This document shows, in pieces, positions 8,097 to 16,940 of a DNA stretch of 64,000 nt. How positions within the stretch are numbered: the first letter of the stretch is position 1; every line of letters begins with the position of its first letter. The stretch is taken from positions 930,001 to 994,000 of the forward strand of contig CAWIKB010000009.1 in NCBI GenBank assembly GCA_963836605.1, read 5' to 3'. Under the pieces are notes generated by a model, which worked only from the letters and a program-made list of their open reading frames with translations, was not told the origin of the DNA and made no database searches. The translations under genes and the position numbers were made by a program. This DNA comes from Bog-473 sp963836605. GTDB lineage: Bacteria; Actinomycetota; Acidimicrobiia; Acidimicrobiales; RAAP-2.

Positions 8097-9044
8097 TCAG
8101 ACGACCGGGTGTGCGAGCGGGATCACATTGAACTGAGTTCGCACGTCACTGAGTGGTCGTTCGACGATGGCCAAATGGTCGACTTGGCTCAAGTCCACCG
8201 CGCATTGGGCGCCGCGGCGAAGGCCCTCGCCCAGCAGCTCGGGAACTCCCCGGCGATCCAGCGTGGCGACCTTGGCCCGGATGTCCCCGTGATTGAGGAC
8301 CCCCGTCTCGTGGATCGACATGGTGATGAGAAATTCCAGCCAGTTTCGGCGGCTGTCGTTTGCCGCCCACAAGAAGCCGGACCGGGCGATCTCCCCCGGC
8401 GCAGTGGGCTCGTAGCCGGTGATCACGTGGTTCATGTCGTGGTTTACATAATGCGCCGGCAAGTGAATGTCGTCACCGGGCAGGGTGATGTTGTTTCGTC
8501 GGTAGAACTCCACATAGGCATGCCCCAGGGTTCCTTCGGGAAGATCATGAAGCGATCGCAGCCGTTTCGCCAACTCGTGATCCGGCTCGTTCAAGCGGAG
8601 GTAGTTGTCACGCAGGGAGACCTCGGAGATTTCGGGAAGAATCTCACCGTAAAACCGCTCGAGATCCTTCGACGTCTCGTCGGCTCCCCGCTCGAGCGCC
8701 TCTCGAGTCGTCTCGACTTCGATCTCGCTGACCCCCAGCGCCGACACATACTTCTCGACCCGGGCCACTTGCTTTTGCGATTGCGGATGACGGCAGAGCT
8801 CAAGGGTCATAAGGATCTCGCAGAAACGAAGACGCGCCTCGGGTCGTACGAGCGCCGCTGCGGTATCGGCCGGGCCGAGGGGTGCGACCTTGCTCAGGCC
8901 GAGATCAGACCGCCTCCACAGGTCAGAGACGATGGAACCAAGAACCGCGACCTGCTCATCGGATGGACCCCCGTCGACGTCGATCCCTCCGACGAGTCCG
9001 GCGACGAGCGGTTCGACCTCTTCTGCTTCGACGGAAACACTCAC
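8097..9044 (-). CDS. TerB-like / Coq4-like fusion protein
   Basis: 315 residues from GTG 9044, which has GGAG five bases upstream; in-frame codons farther up to 9227 look noncoding. Residues about 5-115 resemble the TerB/DjlA helical domain (EEVEPLVAGLVGGIDVDGG, RLRFCEILMTLELC). Residues about 120-315 are Coq4-like, with a histidine motif HDMNHVITGYEPTAPGE that fits the family signature HDxxH-(x11)-E. Coq4 binds a metal and acts in ubiquinone-ring modification in organisms that make ubiquinone. Actinobacteria normally use menaquinone, so the substrate here is open. It stands alone and is convergent with the LytR_C gene. Confidence 0.75.
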   Translation of the reverse strand: MSVSVEAEEVEPLVAGLVGGIDVDGGPSDEQVAVLGSIVSDLWRRSDLGLSKVAPLGPADTAAALVRPEARLRFCEILMTLELCRHPQSQKQVARVEKYVSALGVSEIEVETTREALERGADETSKDLERFYGEILPEISEVSLRDNYLRLNEPDHELAKRLRSLHDLPEGTLGHAYVEFYRRNNITLPGDDIHLPAHYVNHDMNHVITGYEPTAPGEIARSGFLWAANDSRRNWLEFLITMSIHETGVLNHGDIRAKVATLDRRGVPELLGEGLRRGAQCAVDLSQVDHLAIVERPLSDVRTQFNVIPLAHPVV

Positions 9045-9248
9045 CAGAACTCCTTCGATGACGGCCGCGAGGTCGAACCCCGGAGCTTTGATCCAGCAAG
9101 TGTAGAGACTGTGCGGTCGAGGGCGCCCCGAAATGAGCTGGACCGAATGCGACGACCCATCGCCGGAATGACGCTCTGCACCGACCTTTCCCGACGAGAA
9201 TCGACCGGTGCTCCCCGGGCCCAGCACCTCGACACACCGGGCCGGGCC

Positions 9249-9977
9249 TCAGGCCTCCCTGGTGGCATCCGGACTCCGCCGATCGGCCACGATCTGTTCC
9301 TTCAGCGCGGCCAGGTCGGCCTCCACCTGATTGATCGGAGATGGCGCGCGCTCGGGAGTTGTGGCCTCGTCCGGCAGACGTCCGGAGACTGGTGCGGTTG
9401 CCGTGGTCCCCGCGGCAGCCGCCTGGGAGCGGAACAGCCAGCCGCACAGGACGCCCCCCACCAAGCCACCGATATGGTCCTGGTAGCCGAGGTGCGGGGC
9501 GGGCAACAGCAGGGTGAACAGGGGGAGGTAGTAGATCATCACCAGTAGGCCAACGAGGATGTCGACCTTGTCGCGGTTGAATATTCCCCGCATCATCACG
9601 TAGCCGAACCAGCCGAATATCACGCCGCTGGCGCCGGCCGAGTAGTTCCCAGTTGGGACCACCAGCCACGCGGCCAGCCCACTCGTGAGGATGACGATGG
9701 CCGTCACGCCGACGAACTTGGCGATACTCCGATAGGCCGCCAGAAATCCCAGGACTACCAGCGGGATCGAGTTCCCCTCGATATGGGCCCACGACCAGTG
9801 CAAGAAGGGCGCGGTGAGGATGTACGGCAGGTCCGCGACGACGCGCGGACGAATGGCGAAGTCGTACGACAGCCGGTAGTGGTCGGCGTTGTTGACGAAC
9901 TGGATGATCCAGAGCACGGCGAGGATGCCCAGGACGATGAGCAACGCGGTGCGCGCTCTGATGAGGCGGGTGTTCAT
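9249..9977 (-). CDS. Rhomboid family intramembrane serine protease
   Basis: 242 residues. ATG 9977 (MNTRLIRARTALLIVLGILA) is preferred over the ORF start at 10082 because it begins with the first membrane segment. Family markers are the HWSWAHIEGNSIPLVVLGFL loop, the catalytic serine in SAGASGVIFGW and the catalytic histidine in YQDHIGGLVGGVLCGW, with about six hydrophobic segments. The C-terminal 55 residues form a polar tail with a short coiled-coil-like end (INQVEADLAALKEQIVADRR). It should cleave membrane proteins within the bilayer; the substrate is unknown. It is followed on the same strand by TerB-Coq4 (204-base gap). Confidence 0.9.
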   Translation of the reverse strand: MNTRLIRARTALLIVLGILAVLWIIQFVNNADHYRLSYDFAIRPRVVADLPYILTAPFLHWSWAHIEGNSIPLVVLGFLAAYRSIAKFVGVTAIVILTSGLAAWLVVPTGNYSAGASGVIFGWFGYVMMRGIFNRDKVDILVGLLVMIYYLPLFTLLLPAPHLGYQDHIGGLVGGVLCGWLFRSQAAAAGTTATAPVSGRLPDEATTPERAPSPINQVEADLAALKEQIVADRRSPDATREA

Positions 9978-10065
9978 GTCACGTACCCAGTTCCATCGCC
10001 GCGGGGCATCTGGGCCCGGCGGCCACCGACGGCTGGGCGCGTGTCGAAGGACCGACGCATGAGAC

Positions 10066-11142
10066 CTATCGAATGGTCCCATATCCGGGAATGAGGGGAA
10101 GGTCGAGCGCGGTCACCCATCCGGCCGACAGATCGTTGACCGCGGGCACCGCATTCAAGGCTCGAAGTCCGGTCGCCAGGCAACCGGCCGCGGCGGCATC
10201 CCGACCGCTGCCGTCGGTGAAGCGAAAGGCGGTCTCCTGCGTGATTGATGGGGACCCGTCGATCTCCACCCGATAGACGTCGTTCTGTGTACCGCGCGGC
10301 CACTCCGGCGCCGCGTCGACACCGACCCGATTGACGTGCTCGAGACAGATGCGCTCTTCGCCCTGATAGATGCCATTGATGGTGAAGCGAATGGCGGCGA
10401 CCTCCCCGGGATTGATGACGCCCTTGGCAGTCGAAATACTCGAATCGGTGACCCACTTCTCCCACGTCGTGGTGATCTCGTCGAGCTCGATGCCGACGGC
10501 GTGGGCCATCATCGGCACCGTGGCCCCCCACGACATGACCAATATGTCGGTGTGCTCGAGCAGCGGGGTGAACTCCGGTGGACGACCGATGCCCATCTCG
10601 TCTTCGTAGTCGCCCTCGTAGTTGACGTAGTCGAGAATCTCCAGAGCCCGCACACTGCGAACCTCCCCGCAGAGTCCCATCAGGGTCATCGGGAAGAGGT
10701 CGTTCGCGAACCCGGGGTCGATGCCGGTGGTGAAGCACGATGCGTCGCCGCTCGCGCACGCCTCGGAGATCGGTTCGACCCACGACGGCGGATTGAGCGT
10801 CATGCTGGGCCACACCCATGGCGTCATCGCGGTGGAGCACACATCGATGCCACCTCGCAGGAAGGTGCCGATGTCTCGCAGGTTGTCCGTCGCATGAGCG
10901 GCGGTAGGCCCATAGTGGACGAGCGCGTCGGGTCCCAGGCCGACCAGCTCGTCGATGTCGTCGCTGGCCTTCAAGCCGACGGAGCCGATCCCACAGATCT
11001 CACCCACGTCCAGGCCCACTTTGTCCGGGTTGCTGACCCCGACGCCGATCAGTTCGAATTTCGGATGTCGCACGACCTCAGGGATGACCATCTTGCCGAC
11101 GAAACCGGTACCCCAGACCACGACCCGCTTGGGAGATCTCAT
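10066..11142 (-). CDS. DapB-like NAD(P)-binding amine dehydrogenase family protein
   Basis: 358 residues starting with a Rossmann fold: KRVVVWGTGFVGKMVIPEVV (GxGxxG, residues 5-24). LGPDALVHYGPTA, GIDVCSTAMTPWVWP and GIDPGFANDLFPMTLMG are typical of the dihydrodipicolinate-reductase-related family that includes 2,4-diaminopentanoate dehydrogenase. These enzymes reduce or oxidise amino or keto acids with NAD(P)H. The substrate cannot be read from sequence, and no lysine or ornithine pathway genes adjoin it. It is divergent from the DUF4239 gene at 11274 and 88 bases upstream of the rhomboid gene. Confidence 0.8.
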   Translation of the reverse strand: MRSPKRVVVWGTGFVGKMVIPEVVRHPKFELIGVGVSNPDKVGLDVGEICGIGSVGLKASDDIDELVGLGPDALVHYGPTAAHATDNLRDIGTFLRGGIDVCSTAMTPWVWPSMTLNPPSWVEPISEACASGDASCFTTGIDPGFANDLFPMTLMGLCGEVRSVRALEILDYVNYEGDYEDEMGIGRPPEFTPLLEHTDILVMSWGATVPMMAHAVGIELDEITTTWEKWVTDSSISTAKGVINPGEVAAIRFTINGIYQGEERICLEHVNRVGVDAAPEWPRGTQNDVYRVEIDGSPSITQETAFRFTDGSGRDAAAAGCLATGLRALNAVPAVNDLSAGWVTALDLPLIPGYGTIR

Positions 11143-11273
11143 AGGGCATCATCGCGCCAGAGCGGCGCATCGGGCCGGACAGGCTCTCTGGCGGTGTCTG
11201 AGCCCTCTCGTCACGCCGCCCGAGACGCACGAAGAGTCCGACGCCTCCGGTGCGGCACTAATCTCCTGCCCCC

Positions 11274-12071
11274 ATGAGCTTCTGGTCGACCATTCTGGCG
11301 ATCGTGGGGGGATCGGTGATTCTGGCCGGAGCGCTCACCCTTGGTATCCGGCGGCTGTTTCCCGGCCGGGAGCGCCTCCTCAGCGGCGATGGCGGATCTC
11401 CGGCCCTCCGAGCTCTCACCGCGACGTACGGGTTGCTGTTGGCCTTCATGCTCGGCGCGTCCTTGCAGTCGTTCCAGGCGGCGCAACAACAGACAGTTTC
11501 CGAGGCCGACACGGTCGTCTCGCTGAACAACCTCTCCGAATTGTTCCCCGTGTCGTCGAGCGACACCTTCAGATCTAGTCTGGAGTGCTACGCCTCCACC
11601 GTGGTGTATCGGGAATTCCCGGCGATGAGATCGGGGAACAGGACCCCGCTCGACGATGATTCCGCTCTCACCCGCCTCTACCGCGACGTGCCCTTGGGGA
11701 GCTCCGCCAACCCTAGAACCGAAGCGACCACTCAATCCGTCATGCAGCAACTGTCCACCCTCACGAGTCAACGAGACGCACGGATCCGAGCGGCGCGTTC
11801 GACGCTGCCGACCCTGCTCTGGGTCTTGGTGTTCGGCGGCGGCCTCGTGGTTCTGCTCGCCGTGGCGGCGATCACCTTCATCGACCGGCCGTGGCCTCAG
11901 TTCGCCGTCCTGGGGGCGGTGGCGATGATCTTCCTCTCGGCCGTGTTCCTCATCGCCACCCTGGAGCAACCTTTCCAGGCCAGCACGTTGGGCGTCAGCG
12001 ACGCCCCCATGCATGCCGCCCTGGTCACCGTCGAGCGAGGAGTGCCGCCCCATTCTGGCCGTTCGTGCTGA
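11274..12071 (+). CDS. DUF4239-type integral membrane protein
   Basis: 265 residues with about four membrane segments: STILAIVGGSVILAGALTLG near the N-terminus, ALTATYGLLLAFMLGASLQS, then TLLWVLVFGGGLVVLLAVAA and FAVLGAVAMIFLSAVFLIAT near the C-terminus. The layout (two N-terminal helices, a soluble loop of about 90 residues with EADTVVSLNNLSE, two C-terminal helices, ending LEQPFQASTLGVSDAP) is that of the DUF4239 (bestrophin-like) family, whose function is unknown. It stands alone and is divergent from the DapB-like gene. Confidence 0.7.
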   Translation: MSFWSTILAIVGGSVILAGALTLGIRRLFPGRERLLSGDGGSPALRALTATYGLLLAFMLGASLQSFQAAQQQTVSEADTVVSLNNLSELFPVSSSDTFRSSLECYASTVVYREFPAMRSGNRTPLDDDSALTRLYRDVPLGSSANPRTEATTQSVMQQLSTLTSQRDARIRAARSTLPTLLWVLVFGGGLVVLLAVAAITFIDRPWPQFAVLGAVAMIFLSAVFLIATLEQPFQASTLGVSDAPMHAALVTVERGVPPHSGRSC

Positions 12072-12697
12072 TCAGCGGGAAAGCGCTGGGAGGCGTCGCA
12101 GTACGGGGATGTGACGCCAGACAGGGGTGGGCGAAGCCGTGAGCTGGGCCGGCGCCGCGATTGTCCCGGTGGCGATGGGGTGCGAATTCCGTCCTCCCGT
12201 GCCCGCGACCACTTGGTGGACCGTGGAACCTACGATTTGTGGCCAGGCGGGATACGCGGTCCGCTCCACCCTCTCGCAGGGTCGGTGGCCGACCACCGGC
12301 TCCGTGTAGAGAGGACCGCTGGGGGGATGGGGTCCTTCGGGACCCCTTTCCCTATTTCCGACCGGGTGAAGCGGCTGTTCCGTTTCGACCGCGGTCGCCC
12401 GAACGCTCACCTCGGAGCCCTCTGGTCTCCCGCAACGCCCGAGATGTGACGGACCCCGAACCAGAGAGTTGATTGCCTCGACCGGGGCAATGGCCGTTCC
12501 GCTCGAGAAGATCTGCGTCCGCATCGCTCGGCGCTTCGAGAAGCCGCGATGCCATCAACATTTCCCTCAATGCTCACCGGACGGACGCGACCCGTTCATT
12601 TCGGATCCTTAGTTTGCCCTTTCGGATCCTTAGTTTGCACTGAGGAAGAGCCAAGGAAGGCGAAGCCGCACCTTGAACGAAAGGGGCATCAAACCAA
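12072..12697. other. 626-base intergenic region, no convincing gene
   Basis: All open frames here lack codon-usage or similarity support. The only structure noted is a 19-base direct repeat at 12599-12638, just before the secreted-protein gene; this probably includes that gene's promoter region. Confidence 0.5.
12599..12638 (+). repeat. Two tandem 19-base direct repeats upstream of the secreted protein gene
   Basis: tttcggatccttagtttgc occurs at 12599-12617 and, exactly, at 12620-12638 (period 21, two helical turns). The second copy ends 59 bases before the ATG at 12698, a position suited to a regulator pair. Confidence 0.8.
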
Positions 12698-13780
12698 ATG
12701 CCACGGAGCACGTCACGCCGCCGGACCGTCCTCATTGCGTGTGCTGGAGTCGGGGCAATGAGCGCCACCCTCATTCCTGCCATTACGGGCCTGGCCGATT
12801 CCGCGCCAACCGTCTCGAATCTGCAGGTCTCCGTCTTTGCGAGTGGGAACGGGACCCTCAGCAAGCCGGACGACATCAGCGCGCTGAACGGCAACATCTA
12901 CGCGGCGTGGCAGAACGGCGTCGGCCCCAACGGGGAACCGGCGAGTGGCGGAGGCACCACCAGTGATCTGGTGGAGTACAACACCAGCGGGACCATCCTG
13001 AACCAGTGGGCGCTCACTGGCAAGATCGATGGCTTCACTGCCGACACACAAAGCGGGGAGATCGTGGTGACGGTCAACGAGGACGGCAACTCGAGCCTGT
13101 ACACCGTCAATCCGACTGCGTTGCCAAACCAGCAAGTGACGCACTTTGCCTACAACCTCAACCCCCTCGCTCATGGCGGTGGAACTGATTCCGTCGCCGT
13201 GATTTCGGGGCAGATCTTCGTCTCGGCCTCCGCCCCAACCGTGGCGACGGGACCCGCCGTGTACCAAGTGACCCTGCATGCGCCAACCGCGGTCGTGCAA
13301 CCAGTGTTCTTCGACAACAGTCCGGCCGTGATAGCGAATACGAACTCCCCGAACCAGGGCAAGACCACCACTCTGGCGCTGACCGACCCCGACTCGAGTG
13401 AGGTGGTACCAGCCAGCGCCTCCCGCTTTGGAGGTCAGCTCGTTCTTGACTCGCAGGGAGACCAACGCCAGGTCTATGCGTCGAATCCGGGTGGGAATGC
13501 ACCGCATCTATCCGTACTGGCGCTCTCTCAGTCGGTTGACGATTCCGTCTGGGCCACTTCGGCGACGGGAGTTCTCTACGCGACGGATGGATCCGACGAC
13601 GAGATTTTTGCCCTGCACGGGACGTTCACGCCTGGCACCGTCTACACCTCCGTGACCCCCTCGGACGCCAACAAGCCCGTGAACACACCCGGTTACTTGG
13701 GGATCCTGAACGTGAACGACGGGAACATCACTCCCGTCGTCACCACCATCCGTCCGCAGGGACTGCTCTTCGTTCCGTAG
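12698..13780 (+). CDS. Secreted beta-propeller-like protein
   Basis: 360 residues. Signal peptide: basic PRSTSRRRTVLIACAGVGAM, then a hydrophobic stretch to about residue 34 (ITGLADSAP). The mature part has repeating blade-like units such as FASGNGTLSKPDDISALNGN, DGFTADTQSGEIVVTVNEDG, GGTDSVAVISGQIFVSAS and VWATSATGVLYATDGSDDEI, ending in ITPVVTTIRPQGLLFVP. This is compatible with a six- or seven-bladed NHL/SMP-30-like propeller, but no family assignment is safe. Secretion is inferred from the signal. It lies alone after a long intergenic region containing the 21-base-period repeats. Confidence 0.75.
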   Translation: MPRSTSRRRTVLIACAGVGAMSATLIPAITGLADSAPTVSNLQVSVFASGNGTLSKPDDISALNGNIYAAWQNGVGPNGEPASGGGTTSDLVEYNTSGTILNQWALTGKIDGFTADTQSGEIVVTVNEDGNSSLYTVNPTALPNQQVTHFAYNLNPLAHGGGTDSVAVISGQIFVSASAPTVATGPAVYQVTLHAPTAVVQPVFFDNSPAVIANTNSPNQGKTTTLALTDPDSSEVVPASASRFGGQLVLDSQGDQRQVYASNPGGNAPHLSVLALSQSVDDSVWATSATGVLYATDGSDDEIFALHGTFTPGTVYTSVTPSDANKPVNTPGYLGILNVNDGNITPVVTTIRPQGLLFVP

Positions 13781-14346
13781 GCGGCCCACTCTGACGTCGT
13801 TCCACTCGCCGATGCATGACTGCTCCGCACACGTCGAATCCGACCGAGTACGCGGGCGTCGTCGGCAACTGCCGCCAACAAGATCGGAAGCAATCGTGCT
13901 TCATTGGTCCCAGCTCAGTGGCCCGACATGTCGTAGCGGATCGAGCGCGTCGCGCACGGCTCCCCTGAGGTGACCTTGTGATCATCTTCGTCAGCCTCAA
14001 GGATGAAGCAAAGCCTCGCTGTTTCCTCCTCGAGTCGGTGGCCCGGACCCGGCCCGGCCTCTAACTTCGAGATATGCCTTCTCTCCGCATGAGATCTGAA
14101 CGCGACGCCGGAGACCGTGCAGCACGGGATCGTCCCGGGAACGACACCCGCCGCCGCTACGACGGGATGGCGCTTGACTTCCTCATGGTCGCGCTCGATG
14201 TCGTCGTGATCGCAACATTTGTCGTCCTCGCATTCGTCGTGCAGTGGAGTCACTGACGCACAATCACCGCTTCTTGGCTGTCGTCACCCTTCGGACGCGT
14301 CGTGCGAGCCCGAGCGTCGGGTGGGTGAATCGAATCGAATATCGAT
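13781..14346. other. 566-base region, at most one doubtful small membrane ORF
   Basis: The plus-strand frame 14074-14256 ends in a plausible membrane helix (DFLMVALDVVVIATFVVLAF, possible internal ATG at 14167), but there is no clear Shine-Dalgarno sequence and the upstream half is Arg/Asp-rich. I leave it uncalled. The rest of the stretch shows nothing. Confidence 0.4.
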
Positions 14347-15024
14347 TCAATCCAACGCTGGTCCGAATGGGAAGCACACAGGTCTCACGACCACCGGTGG
14401 CCCTACGGGTGCGCGTCCCGCGCGCTCGCGGCGCACCACCCGCAGGCGGTGGAAGAACAGGGCGATGACGGCGACGACGAAGAGGGCCCCGGCCACGTAG
14501 CCGGCGTAGCTGAAGGCCTTGAGGACGTGCTGGTAGCTGGCGCCCAGGCTGTAGCCGATGCTGGTCAGCACGGTGCACCAGATGGCACAGCCGATGACGG
14601 TGTAGAGCACGAACTTGGCCAGGGCCATCTCGCCCAGGCCCGCGGCGATGGAGACGAAGGAGCGCAACAGGGGGATGAAGCGCCCGAAGAGGACCAGGGG
14701 CTCGCCCCGCCGGGCGAACCAGGCCTCGGCCCGGTCGAGGTCCTTGTGGGTCAACAGGACGTACTTGCCCACCTTGTCGACCAGGGGCCGTCCCCCGAAG
14801 TAGCCAATCAGGTAGCCGGCCAAGGAGCCCAGCACCTCGGCCAGGGTGGCCAAGACGATGACCACGATGACGTTGAGGTGATGGGGCTGGCCCGTGATCT
14901 CGCCGCTGGCCAGCACCCCCCCGTAGATGATGGCCACCTCGGCCCCCACCGGCAGGCCCATCGAGGAGATGAAGCTGAGGGCGAACACGGCGAGGTATCC
15001 CCATGTCTCGAGAAAATGCTCCAT
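14347..15024 (-). CDS. DedA family membrane protein
   Basis: 225 residues. Family signature segments are SFISSMGLPVGAEVAIIYGG near the N-terminus, EVLGSLAGYLIGYFGGRPLV, and the conserved amphipathic stretch ARRGEPLVLFGRFIPLLRSF followed by SIAAGLGEMALAKFVLYTVI. DedA/VTT-domain proteins act as lipid scramblases or transporters, recycling carriers such as undecaprenyl phosphate or phosphatidylethanolamine. There are about five membrane helices and a basic C-terminal tail (HRLRVVRRERAG). Start ATG 15024 (MEHFLETWGYLAVFALSF). No neighbour shares its strand closely. Confidence 0.9.
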   Translation of the reverse strand: MEHFLETWGYLAVFALSFISSMGLPVGAEVAIIYGGVLASGEITGQPHHLNVIVVIVLATLAEVLGSLAGYLIGYFGGRPLVDKVGKYVLLTHKDLDRAEAWFARRGEPLVLFGRFIPLLRSFVSIAAGLGEMALAKFVLYTVIGCAIWCTVLTSIGYSLGASYQHVLKAFSYAGYVAGALFVVAVIALFFHRLRVVRRERAGRAPVGPPVVVRPVCFPFGPALD

Positions 15025-15235
15025 GACTCAGTAGGAGCTCTCGTGAGGGGCTTGGAACCTGGATCTCCCAGCACGCGCGCGAAGCTCTACTCGGGTACCG
15101 CCGATTGAGGGCATCTCACATCATTACTGGATCGTCTCGGCGGTCGAATCGGCCTCAGGGATGAGCTTCAATGAAAGAAACCCTCCCCTGGGGGGAGTCC
15201 AGGCGGTGGCGGTCGGCACATATAGCCTCTCGTCC

Positions 15236-15643
15236 GTGAACGATCGCTCGGCGCTGACCAAGAAGGTCGTCCGGGTCGACGATGTGCTGCCCTACGAGCC
15301 GTTCGGCTTCACGAACTGCGTCCGTCATGGGGATGTCCTCTACCTTTCCGGCATCTCGGGGCTTGATCTTCACGGGAACGTTGATGCGCCAGACATCGTG
15401 GGCCAGACCCGGAAGACCTTCGACAACATCAGCCGGGTCTTGCGGGCCGGCGGATCGGACTTGGCTCATCTGCTGCAGATGACGAGCTTCGTGGTCGACT
15501 TGGACCAGAACGGGCGGCAGTACGTGGACACCCGCCAGGAGCTGCTTGCGGAACCCAACTACACGAGCGCGACGATCGGCGTCGCCGCCCTCATGATTCC
15601 CGGCCTGCTCCTGGAAGTTCAGGTGTGTGCCTCCGTTGCCTGA
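15236..15643 (+). CDS. RidA family (Rid/YjgF/UK114) protein
   Basis: RidA proteins hydrolyse reactive enamine/imine intermediates released by PLP enzymes; other subgroups have different roles. The product shows YEPFGFTNCVRHGDVLYLSG, QTRKTFDNISRVLRAGGSDL, LLQMTSFVVDLDQNGRQYVD, and the C-terminal TSATIGVAALMIPGLLLEVQ. The canonical catalytic Arg of RidA (in the xxRxAxxVxxLP motif) is not evident, so it may belong to a non-deaminase subgroup. I chose GTG 15236 (VNDRSALTKK), giving 135 residues; ATG 15161 would add 25 residues of weak character. Confidence 0.8.
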   Translation: MNDRSALTKKVVRVDDVLPYEPFGFTNCVRHGDVLYLSGISGLDLHGNVDAPDIVGQTRKTFDNISRVLRAGGSDLAHLLQMTSFVVDLDQNGRQYVDTRQELLAEPNYTSATIGVAALMIPGLLLEVQVCASVA

Positions 15644-15734
15644 GTCGCCGACGTTGGTCGCGTGAAGCCCCGACTGGCAATCGCCGCGATTCCATCCCTG
15701 AGGCCACGACGCCACCCATGGGACTGAACGCCAA

Positions 15735-15908
15735 ATGAAACGTCCAGGATCGCCCCGGTCCTTGTGGTTTTGGCGGTTCCTCCTGGTGCTCTCCATCGCC
15801 CTGGCCCTCGCGTTGTTTCTCGATGCGAAATACATTCCGCTCGTCGTGGCACTCATCTGGATTGCGGCTTTGTGGATAACCCTCATACGAATACGGCACC
15901 AGGCTTGA
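15735..15908 (+). CDS. 57-residue two-helix membrane miniprotein
   Basis: Reads MKRPGSPRSLWFWRFLLVLS, then a hydrophobic segment through LALALFLDAKY, a second segment (IPLVVALIWIAALWITLI) and a basic end, RIRHQA. Two helices joined by a short polar turn with positive ends predict a hairpin with both ends cytoplasmic. It is too short for most ORF filters but has clean coding character and sits 91 bases after the RidA gene on the same strand. No family recognised. Confidence 0.6.
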   Translation: MKRPGSPRSLWFWRFLLVLSIALALALFLDAKYIPLVVALIWIAALWITLIRIRHQA

Positions 15909-16031
15909 GGTCAGGAAGTGGGGACGACCGGGGCCGACCGGTGAACTCTGCAACGCCTGCTTTTGACGCTGTCCTCCTCGGTCTGGACCGAGCCATCCGT
16001 CTCGTGATGTCAGCCCATGTAGGGTCCACCT

Positions 16032-16886
16032 GTGCCGGATGATCTCAGTGTCCCCGTGGGTAACGCCCTATCTGAGACCCTCTCTGCTCCGTTGCCAACC
16101 ACCATCCGCGAGGCAGTACGACAGCAGATCGCGCTCACGCGCCTGCCACCGTACGAGAATCTCATCACAGTGGCCGTGAACGGTGCCCTCATGAGTTCCG
16201 CGTGGTTCTTTCTCCCGACGGGACTTCGAGACAAGGTATTCACTCTGCACGGCACCCTTGCTTTTGCCCTCGTGCTCGCCGGTTGGATGTATGCCGACGT
16301 CCCCTCGACGAACGTTCTCGGTCCGGACGCCAAGCGAATTGTCGCCGCGTTCGACGACCCGGTGATGTTCCGCCGATTGCTCTACGCCAAGAACCTCGTC
16401 CTGTGGCTTGTGGTCACTCCGGTGTGCGCCATTGTTGCAGTGATCAATGGACTCATCAATCACCAATTCCTCGCCACGTTGTACACCGTGGTGGCGATCG
16501 GCGTGGTTCCATTCGGCGTCCTTGCAATCTCCGCCTGGGTGGGCATTGTCTTTCCGTACCACCCGATGCCCCTGCGCTACCGATGGGAGCACCGTGTGCC
16601 CCGGAGGCGAATGCTGGTGCGGTGGATCACCCTGGCCGTGACCCCCTACATCCTGGTTCCGGTGCTGGCCGGTCTGCTGCTCACCCCGTCGCTGCTCTTG
16701 TGGGGGTTCACCGCGCCCCACGGCATTACGCAGAAAATCCCGGATCAGTACCTCGGATGGGGCATCGTGGTGGCCTGCGTGATCGCCCTGGTCGCCACGG
16801 TGGGTGGCCACCGGGTGGGCGCCATGATCGCACGGAGGAGGCGGGCCGCACTGCTGGTCTTCCTGTCCGATCCGGGGAGGGCCTAG
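16032..16886 (+). CDS. Multi-pass membrane protein, function unknown
   Basis: 284 residues from GTG 16032. About six membrane helices: LITVAVNGALMSSAWFFLP, TLHGTLAFALVLAGWMYADV, LYAKNLVLWLVVTPVCAIVA, LATLYTVVAIGVVPFGVLAI, ILVPVLAGLLLTPSLLLWGF and WGIVVACVIALVATVGG. The arrangement, with a soluble segment VLGPDAKRIVAAFDDPVMFR after helix 2, recalls ABC-2-type permease subunits, but there is no ATPase partner nearby. It is followed 54 bases later by a potassium channel gene on the same strand, which may share its transcript. Confidence 0.65.
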   Translation: MPDDLSVPVGNALSETLSAPLPTTIREAVRQQIALTRLPPYENLITVAVNGALMSSAWFFLPTGLRDKVFTLHGTLAFALVLAGWMYADVPSTNVLGPDAKRIVAAFDDPVMFRRLLYAKNLVLWLVVTPVCAIVAVINGLINHQFLATLYTVVAIGVVPFGVLAISAWVGIVFPYHPMPLRYRWEHRVPRRRMLVRWITLAVTPYILVPVLAGLLLTPSLLLWGFTAPHGITQKIPDQYLGWGIVVACVIALVATVGGHRVGAMIARRRRAALLVFLSDPGRA

Positions 16887-16940
16887 CCCGGCATCTGGTA
16901 GATCCGCCGGAAGCCCGGCGGGAGGTGCCATCGTGTTGAG

